A DNA stretch of 28,413 bases. Origin: Bacteroidales bacterium UBA6267 (lineage in GTDB: Bacteria; Bacteroidota; Bacteroidia; Bacteroidales; UBA1556). Under the pieces are notes generated by a model that saw only the letters and a program-made list of their open reading frames with translations, ran no database searches and was not told the DNA's origin. Position numbers and translations under genes: made by a program. The stretch covers positions 1 to 28,413 of the forward strand of contig DJVB01000055.1 in assembly GCA_002440745.1 (NCBI GenBank), written 5' to 3'. How positions within the stretch are numbered: position 1 is the stretch's first letter; every line of letters starts with the position of its first letter. Shown here in pieces: positions 24,201 to 28,413 of the stretch.

Positions 24201-24979
24201 ATGTGATTGAATTAACTTCTGATTATTTGCCATTTTCTACTATGGGCGTTTACTTGAAAAAATCAACCGTTTTAGATATCGATAACGAACCCGGATCAAA
24301 AACCTATAAATTAGATTTGCCAACAAGGCAACCAAATAAAGTGAATAGATATGGAACCATCGTTATCACTCCTGATGGAAATTTAGAAGTTGTTCGTAGC
24401 GCTGTTCGCTATGGTGAACTCGCTGCATCCATGCGTAGCACCTATCGTGATATCGGTGAGGAAAAGAGAATTAAAGAGTTAACTAACTCTATTAGTGGTG
24501 AGTTTACGAAAGTCAAAGTTCATAGCGTTGTTTTTGATTCTGCTCTTTATAATACATCTGATTCATTGTATTACGAGTATAAGTTCACTGTTACTGATCC
24601 ATTTCTTGGTTTTGAAAATAAGAAACTCTTGAAATTACCTTTAACCGATAAGCAGCAAACCTTAGATTTTTTAAATGACGATAGAAAATATCCTTTAGAT
24701 TTATGGTATATGTTCTCTGAAGATTCCAGATATGAAAAAGTCGTGCTAAAAACACCTTCCAACTATATCCTTTCTTCTGTTCCGAAAAGTTTGCATTATA
24801 AATCAAAATTTGGTGAGTATTGGTTGACATTTAAAAAGGTAGGTAAGGACCTCCATATTACAAGAATAATGAGGTTTGATATGGATTTAGTTAAACCTGA
24901 AGATTTTGATGAGTTTGCAGATTTCTATAAAAACGTAATTAAAGCAGACGAAACTCAGATCGGTTTTAACGTGAAATAA
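21254..24979 (+). CDS. Secreted TPR protein with PA14-like, DUF3857 and transglutaminase domains
   Basis: This 1241-residue protein has a signal peptide (about 1-19) and an AGGAAATG start context. Order of parts: TPR-like helices (about 22-65); a beta-sandwich resembling PA14/NPCBM folds (about 158-315; LGVTGSIKFWINDQLVLS); a TPR array (about 340-635; clearest at 570-625, KAITYYQKVLENAPN and EAYEKAILYEPND); DUF3857 (about 660-850); a transglutaminase core with the triad Cys929 (GDCKD), His971 (FNHAISKV) and Asp990 (TSDYLPF); and a C-terminal beta domain. The triad is complete, so protein cross-linking, peptide-bond hydrolysis or amidase chemistry is possible. DUF3857/transglutaminase proteins are common in Bacteroidota but their substrates are generally unknown. 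It lies 183 bp after the C25 gene, so it may form part of the same unit or have its own promoter. Confidence 0.85.
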   Translation: MKRIIYLLLVLTFGFELQAQNLYQEGWTFFNENKIDEAREAFEEAGASGKNLEALLSLAIAYNMDQPHEIVHPYFMNYIQKEKSINPYLYSFWYTDMLFPERKLTKSQLKYLTGLLEEGKLNFTNQAFANQTLGRHFTAVHNHKKATEYLQKIGNIVDWQIAGNFENISGSGFDKNYEPIAHPENDFVFTTRNGAPVQWFTITKYLPAVWIDFNNHMYTGNSICFAQTFVNSPKDQEVYAYLGVTGSIKFWINDQLVLSEEEERDVPIDAYKVKVKLNRGFNRILIQIGESVDVDASEFFLRFSDLKDNLINFTVSAEPKSYDKETEYKPEVIQNFAESFFEKLENEDKESFLNKYLLQNIYYKLDKRFEARKVLSQAREMAPNSSFFATHLMIVYQRESAHTLVSKLLEEVKKNDPSNSIALEMLYNEATDKEDWTEAHKIVDQIEEKYGKSENVYEKRISLLFEEEKQKEAFELIFEANKRYPENYTFMYYTYLINTQAYGNLPAGYSILNKYYKKTFNTKVRELMAEHLEGIGNNGGAEKMYLELLELYPYTLDYYLSIANKAKSMEKYSKAITYYQKVLENAPNVGSFYSNMADCYKENGDDDEAKEAYEKAILYEPNDFDTREKYRKLIGLKEVYDYFDEPDLYQIFKKSPNASDYPEDNSLVLLHETQRVVYNTGGTEERQYLLIKVFNKSGVDVWKDYSVGYSGSLNIEKAEVLKKSGDQLKAEVNGNRIVFTDLEEGDAILLIYKVKTSQYGKLLKHFWDVNYFAYEYPIKKQVYSLLVEGEKPFTYKVLHGDIKPTIEKKDEFTKYSWAVEDVESIKKESYRSVLSDIAPILHYTSFPDWDFVDQWYYDISTTKAKTSFEVQEVLANLMKGKENLTDMEKVKIIYNYVVKEIRYSSISFRQSGIVPQKASKTINTRIGDCKDVATLFIALCKEAGVKAQMMLVSTRNNGDDYLPVPSISFNHAISKVWIDGQEYVIELTSDYLPFSTMGVYLKKSTVLDIDNEPGSKTYKLDLPTRQPNKVNRYGTIVITPDGNLEVVRSAVRYGELAASMRSTYRDIGEEKRIKELTNSISGEFTKVKVHSVVFDSALYNTSDSLYYEYKFTVTDPFLGFENKKLLKLPLTDKQQTLDFLNDDRKYPLDLWYMFSEDSRYEKVVLKTPSNYILSSVPKSLHYKSKFGEYWLTFKKVGKDLHITRIMRFDMDLVKPEDFDEFADFYKNVIKADETQIGFNVK

Positions 24980-25003
24980 TATAATTTTGATAGCATTCTT
25001 AAT

Positions 25004-25034
25004 AAAACTGCTCTCATTGGAGCAGTTTTTTTTT
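25004..25034 (+). terminator. Intrinsic terminator of the TPR/transglutaminase gene
   Basis: The perfect 10-bp arms AAAACTGCTC (25004-25013) and GAGCAGTTTT (25020-25029) enclose TCATTG and are followed by T to 25034. It overlaps the tilS promoter: the -33 TTG (25017-25019) is in the loop. Confidence 0.9.
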
Positions 25035-25046
25035 GGTTTATCTTTG
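25017..25046 (+). promoter_or_regulatory. Predicted tilS promoter
   Basis: TTG at 25017-25019, a 19-bp spacer and TATCTTTG at 25039-25046 match the Bacteroidota consensus exactly. Transcription would start near 25051, about 15 nt before the tilS ATG at 25066. This rules out the longer reading frame that begins with TTG at 25033. Confidence 0.8.
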
Positions 25047-25065
25047 CATCCGAAATTTTCAACTT

Positions 25066-26397
25066 ATGTTAGAAGAATTTAAGAAGTTTTTATTTAGTAA
25101 CCTTAACATGAATACTAATCCAAAGATTATTCTTGCAATTTCCGGCGGAATAGATTCAATGGTTATGCTTCATCTTTTTCAAAAAACTTCTTTTACATTT
25201 CGGGTTGCCCATTGCAATTTCCAACTTCGTGGCGATGAGTCCGAACGTGATATGAATTTTGTACAGAACTACTGCTTAGAGAATCAAATCGAATACGACA
25301 TCGTTCGATTCGACACTATTAGCTTTGCCAAAACCAACAAACTTTCCATTCAAATGGCAGCGCGTGAATTGCGATATAATTGGTTTAAAGAATTGAAGGA
25401 CAATTACCATTACGATTATATTTCAACTGCACATAACTTAGACGATTTAGCTGAGACTTTTCTGATAAACTTATCTCGAGGAACAGGATTAGCTGGTTTA
25501 CACGGAATACCAGCCAAAAGCCAAGATTTGATTCGACCTTTGCTGTTCGCATCTCGAAAATCTATCTCTGAATATGCTATTATTAATAAGGTGTCATTTG
25601 TGGAAGATTCGTCCAATCAATCAACGAAGTACTTAAGGAATAAAATACGACATCAGATTCTTCCTTTCTTTGTGGAAAATAACCCTCAGTTTTTGTTGAA
25701 TATCAGTAAATTAGCGGGATATGTTGATAAGGTTGAGAATTTTTTATCAGTTCAAACTAATTTAGCTCTCAAATCAATGATTGAATTAAAAGGTGAAAAT
25801 ATAATTCTGGATATAGCCAAATTAAAACAATTGGATAATCACGAGATTTATTTTAGAGAATTTCTTAGAGGTTATAAGTTTTCATTTGCTACCGTAGAGT
25901 TAATTTGGCAATCGATTCATTCTGATAAAAGTGGAATTTGGTTTGATTCACCTATCTATCGCTTGCTCAAAGATCGAAATGAGATGGTATTATTTCCTGC
26001 TAATACAAAGATTAATAATGATTTAGCAGAAGAATGGCTAATTACCTCCGAATTGGAAGTGTTGGCTCCAATTCAATTGCAATGCGATATTTTATCCGAA
26101 AAACCCTCAAAATTCCCTTCAGATTCAAACATTCTTTGGGTCGATTATGATAAAATCTCATTCCCGCTAACTATTCGAAAATGGAAACATGGTGATTATT
26201 TTTATCCTTTTGGAATGAAGGGGAAAAAGCTTTTGAGTGATTTTTTTATCGATAACAAAATATCGATTCTTGAAAAAGATGAAGTTTTACTGCTGCTATC
26301 TAACGACTCCATTATTTGGATTATAGGTATGCGATCAGATAATAGATTTAAAGTAGATAGCAATACCAAGCGAATTTTAATGATTAAAAAACAATAA
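25066..26397 (+). CDS. tilS: tRNA(Ile)-lysidine synthase
   Basis: This is a 443-residue protein from ATG at 25066. The frame is open back to 25033, but that part lies inside the promoter. The PP-loop ATP-binding motif SGGIDS is at 26-31, followed by HCNFQLRGDESERD and STAHNLDDLAETFLINLSRGTGLAGL typical of TilS. The C-terminal domain keeps IRKWKHGDYFYPFGMKGKKLLSDFFID. TilS converts cytidine-34 of the AUA-reading tRNA(Ile) to lysidine in the cytoplasm, an essential step for decoding AUA as isoleucine. It is followed after one base by the gamma-carbonic-anhydrase-family gene, so the two are probably cotranscribed. Confidence 0.95.
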   Translation: MLEEFKKFLFSNLNMNTNPKIILAISGGIDSMVMLHLFQKTSFTFRVAHCNFQLRGDESERDMNFVQNYCLENQIEYDIVRFDTISFAKTNKLSIQMAARELRYNWFKELKDNYHYDYISTAHNLDDLAETFLINLSRGTGLAGLHGIPAKSQDLIRPLLFASRKSISEYAIINKVSFVEDSSNQSTKYLRNKIRHQILPFFVENNPQFLLNISKLAGYVDKVENFLSVQTNLALKSMIELKGENIILDIAKLKQLDNHEIYFREFLRGYKFSFATVELIWQSIHSDKSGIWFDSPIYRLLKDRNEMVLFPANTKINNDLAEEWLITSELEVLAPIQLQCDILSEKPSKFPSDSNILWVDYDKISFPLTIRKWKHGDYFYPFGMKGKKLLSDFFIDNKISILEKDEVLLLLSNDSIIWIIGMRSDNRFKVDSNTKRILMIKKQ

Positions 26398-26398
26398 T

Positions 26399-26926
26399 AT
26401 GGCTTTGATTAAAAAGGTATTGGGAAAAATTCCTCAATTTGGAAAGAAAAATTTTCTTGCCGATAATGCGGTGATAATTGGTGATGTGGTTACTGGCGAT
26501 AATTGCAGTTTCTGGTTTGGCTCTGTAGTGCGAGGTGATGTGCATTCCATTCGAATTGGAAATAATGTTAATGTTCAAGATAATGCAACCATTCATTGTA
26601 CTTATCAAAAAGCACCGGTCGTAATAGGTAACAACGTTTCGATTGCTCATAATGCAGTGATTCATGGTTGTACCATTCAAGATAATGTTCTTGTAGGAAT
26701 TGGGGCAATTATTCTCGATGGCGCAATTATTCAATCAAATACCATCATTGCCCCCGGTTCAGTAGTCACAAAAGGGACTGTTGTAGAATCAGGTTCGATC
26801 TATGCCGGCATTCCAGCCAAAAAAATTAAGGAAATAAGTATCGAGTTAGTAAAAGGTGAAATTAACAGAATTTCAGAGAGTTATGCTATGTATGCTTCGT
26901 GGTATAAAGAGGGAGATGCTTATTAA
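26399..26926 (+). CDS. Gamma-carbonic-anhydrase-family hexapeptide protein
   Basis: This 175-residue left-handed beta-helix protein has repeating hexapeptides (VVIGNN, NVLVGI, AIILDGAII). It carries the metal-binding histidines of the gamma-carbonic anhydrase/YrdA/PaaY group: His66 (TIHC), His84 and His89 (IAHNAVIHG). VVRGDV (43-48) and VQDN (59-62) are also conserved. Trimerisation would place the metal between subunits. Many members are weak or untested as carbonic anhydrases, so only the family is claimed. The ATG follows the tilS stop by one base. The gene converges on the next one with only an 11-bp gap. Confidence 0.9.
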   Translation: MALIKKVLGKIPQFGKKNFLADNAVIIGDVVTGDNCSFWFGSVVRGDVHSIRIGNNVNVQDNATIHCTYQKAPVVIGNNVSIAHNAVIHGCTIQDNVLVGIGAIILDGAIIQSNTIIAPGSVVTKGTVVESGSIYAGIPAKKIKEISIELVKGEINRISESYAMYASWYKEGDAY

Positions 26927-26937
26927 AGCCACATTTG

Positions 26938-27480
26938 CTATAATCCAATCGCAAAACCTGCTCGAAAGAATGGATTAATTCCAAATATAAACTGATCGTC
27001 ATTTAAATCAAATAACAGGGCAATATAATAAAAGGATGTGTCTCCCATCCACTGCCGATAACCCACACCACCATATATGCCATCAAATTGCATTTTGTTG
27101 TTGCTATTGCTATAATTGGCATCATAAATCAATCTTTCGTATTCCGCTTGAAGGAAGAAATTTTCAAGAAAAAAATATCTTCCAAATAGTTTTCCCCCAT
27201 AAACAGAATAGTCAATAAATGGATTGTATCTCAAATCTCTTGTAAATTGATAACTGATTCCAATTCCTGCATGAAAGTTTTCAGTAACGGCATAAGCAAA
27301 TTCCGGAGCAAGGTAAATATTCGTTATCGTTCCAAACGATAATCCAAAATTTCCACCAACAAAATACTTTGAACCAAAGGAATCGGAGTTTTTTTGAGAG
27401 AATACTTGACCTGAAACAGTTGTAGATATACAAATAAAAACAAGGATCAAAAAGGTAATTTTATAAGCTAATCGAATCAT
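26938..27480 (-). CDS. Small outer-membrane beta-barrel protein of unknown function
   Basis: This 180-residue protein has a signal peptide (about 1-24, VSG before Gln25) followed by alternating strands rich in Phe/Tyr/Gly: KYFVGGNFGLSFG, HAGIGISYQFTRD, NFFLQAEYERLIYD, IYGGVGYRQWM and a closing FFRAGFAIGL. This is the pattern of an eight-stranded OmpA/OmpW-like barrel. No specific family is recognised. A TATCTTTA sequence lies immediately upstream (minus strand), too close to the ATG for a confident promoter. There is no linked gene on its strand. Confidence 0.75.
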   Translation of the reverse strand: MIRLAYKITFLILVFICISTTVSGQVFSQKNSDSFGSKYFVGGNFGLSFGTITNIYLAPEFAYAVTENFHAGIGISYQFTRDLRYNPFIDYSVYGGKLFGRYFFLENFFLQAEYERLIYDANYSNSNNKMQFDGIYGGVGYRQWMGDTSFYYIALLFDLNDDQFIFGINPFFRAGFAIGL

Positions 27481-28059
27481 TTATAAAGATATTTAGGATG
27501 TGAATAGTTTGATTTGTTAACATTCTATCCGTCCAATTATTGTTCTTTTAAGATAATACAAGACAAATATTATCGGGGTAGTTATCAAACTAAGCGCAAA
27601 GCAAAAATAAACTACTTTTTTCTGTTTGCAACGACTAATATTTGACTTTTTCCGGAAGTTTTTTTTAAATCCTTATTTCAGATTGAAAAAAATGATGTTT
27701 TTAGAGGTTTCATAATCCTACCTAATAAAGTTTTCTTGTCTTCACAATCCAATTTATAATATCCAACGCAGACAATTTTGCGAACTCTCAATGAAGGTTT
27801 TTATAGAGAAAACCCATTTTTTAAATTCGAATTGTCATTTAATATGGCTTTGGCTTTGTCCAAAATTGGCAATAAATGAAGTTAAAATAGAATTGTTTTC
27901 AATGAGTGACGAGATAAAACTAATCTATTTGATTTATTAAATCCTATTTTAGAAAAATTATTCAGATAAAATTATAAGATTTTCGTAACGATTGACACGA
28001 AAAATTAGGTGCATCATATTGAAAGACGACATACATCCATGCGATTTTTCATTGAAATA
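27481..28059. other. Long gene-free AT-rich spacer before the rRNA promoters
   Basis: I see no supported gene. One 49-codon frame (27791-27940, plus strand) begins MKVFIEKTHF, but it has no recognisable similarity, ribosome binding site or clear promoter. A short palindrome TTCCGGAA (about 27650) precedes a T-run. No tRNA cloverleaf was recognised. Confidence 0.55.
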
Positions 28060-28130
28060 TTACAGAAATATTATTATAATAAACTGATTACAAATATATT
28101 AAATAAATTTCAAAATATTTAAAAAAAAGC
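28060..28130 (+). promoter_or_regulatory. UP-element-like A/T tracts upstream of rRNA promoter P1
   Basis: The 70 bp before the P1 -33 region are almost pure A/T, with runs such as TTAAATAAATTTC and TTTAAAAAAAAG ending just before TTGACA. This is the expected place and composition for a UP element that binds the RNA polymerase alpha subunit. Confidence 0.5.
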
Positions 28131-28160
28131 TTGACACATAAGGTTAGTTAACTATCTTTG
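28131..28160 (+). promoter_or_regulatory. rRNA operon promoter P1
   Basis: TTGACA at 28131-28136 and TATCTTTG at 28153-28160 form a strong Bacteroidota promoter. The transcript would begin near 28165 with a small hairpin: TCCTG (28164-28168), five T, CAGGA (28174-28178). Confidence 0.8.
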
Positions 28161-28228
28161 CCGTCCTGTTTTTCAGGAGTAGTTCATAAAGATAAACTTA
28201 ATCAAAATCAAATAATCGAAATTAATTG

Positions 28229-28258
28229 TTTGAATAGAGAATAAAGTTTCTATCTTTG
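28229..28258 (+). promoter_or_regulatory. rRNA operon promoter P2
   Basis: TTTG at 28229-28232, an 18-bp spacer and TATCTTTG at 28251-28258 form a second promoter 98 bp after P1. It shares the string CTATCTTTGC with P1. Confidence 0.8.
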
Positions 28259-28404
28259 CACCCCCAAAATTTTAAAGTGTTTTTGTTAACAATTTAAAAA
28301 TTGAGTGGAGTTCTTTGAAAGTATTGAGCAGCAAAATAAAGCGTGTAAAACGAAAGAGCGGGAAAGTAGAAAGGTAAAAGAGAAATAATTTAATACAAAC
28401 ATTC
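28259..28404 (+). other. rRNA operon leader with boxA-like antitermination element
   Basis: The leader contains GTTCTTTGAAA at 28310-28320, very similar to boxA elements of bacterial rRNA operons. A purine-rich tract (28340-28385) follows and runs into the 16S start. Position and motif together identify an rRNA leader. Confidence 0.75.
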
Positions 28405-28413
28405 ACAATGAAG
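28405..28413 (+). rRNA. First bases of 16S rRNA (truncated by the window edge)
   Basis: The last nine bases, ACAATGAAG, align with the mature 5' end of 16S rRNA (E. coli AAATTGAAG), which continues as AGTTTGATC beyond the window. The identification relies on the tandem promoters and boxA-like leader as well as on these few bases. Confidence 0.6.

Noticed and set aside
25033..25065. TTG-initiated extension of tilS
   Set aside because: The extension lies in the predicted promoter and terminator; the ATG at 25066 gives the normal TilS N-terminus.
27640..27675. TTCCGGAA followed by a T-run as a terminator
   Set aside because: The palindrome is 8 bp with no loop and there is no upstream gene on the plus strand close enough to need it.
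27791..27940. 49-codon plus-strand frame in the rRNA upstream spacer
   Set aside because: It has no ribosome binding site, no good promoter (only CAATTTTG nearby) and no recognisable domain. A frame of this length is expected by chance.
1..28413. CRISPR arrays, insertion sequences, phage genes, tRNAs or toxin-antitoxin pairs
   Set aside because: No direct-repeat arrays, transposase motifs, terminal inverted repeats, cloverleaf sequences or small paired ORFs of those kinds were seen on either strand.

Overview
The window looks like a chromosomal segment of a Bacteroidota bacterium, probably near Bacteroidales/Marinilabiliales, though the rank is inference. The DNA is AT-rich. Most genes lack strong Shine-Dalgarno sequences. 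Several promoters match the phylum-specific -7 element TAnnTTTG. The proteins include phylum-typical families: PorV/PorQ barrels, a C25 peptidase with a C-terminal sorting-type domain, and a DUF3857/transglutaminase protein. There are no insertion sequences, phage genes, CRISPR arrays or tRNAs that I can see.

Region 1 (1-8840) is a nitrate respiration locus. A Crp/Fnr-family regulator reads rightward and converges on a leftward operon napA-napG-napH-napB-napL-napD, followed by an alginate-export-type outer-membrane barrel. NapA is the molybdenum catalytic subunit and NapB the dihaem donor. NapG and NapH are ferredoxin-type proteins that would carry electrons from the quinol pool, and no napC is present. 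NapL is a WD40-like protein and NapD the chaperone for the NapA Tat signal. The gene order is the one I know from Campylobacter and Wolinella, not the enterobacterial one. An 18-bp perfect palindrome, TTGTAACCTTTGTTACAA, lies in front of napA, centred about 41.5 bp upstream of the predicted start of transcription. A one-mismatch copy lies in front of the regulator gene. Together they suggest one autoregulated Crp/Fnr-type circuit.

Region 2 (8841-14610) is housekeeping: pepD (M20C dipeptidase), xseA-xseB (exonuclease VII, coupled by TAATG), pabB (aminodeoxychorismate synthase component I) and a divergent glycerolipid acyltransferase. Bidirectional hairpin terminators separate the convergent pairs.

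Region 3 (14611-24979) is a rightward surface/secretion module. It holds a PorV/PorQ-family barrel, a 1678-residue C25 (gingipain/PorU-like) peptidase whose start overlaps the barrel gene, and a 1241-residue secreted TPR/DUF3857/transglutaminase protein. The first two resemble the pair that automated pipelines call PorV2-PorU2, accessory type IX secretion components. I know of no firmly assigned role for the three together.

Region 4 (24980-28413) holds tilS, a gamma-carbonic-anhydrase-family hexapeptide protein and a small leftward outer-membrane barrel. A long gene-free stretch follows, ending in two tandem rRNA promoters and a leader with a boxA-like element. The last bases match the start of 16S rRNA, so a ribosomal RNA operon begins at the right edge.
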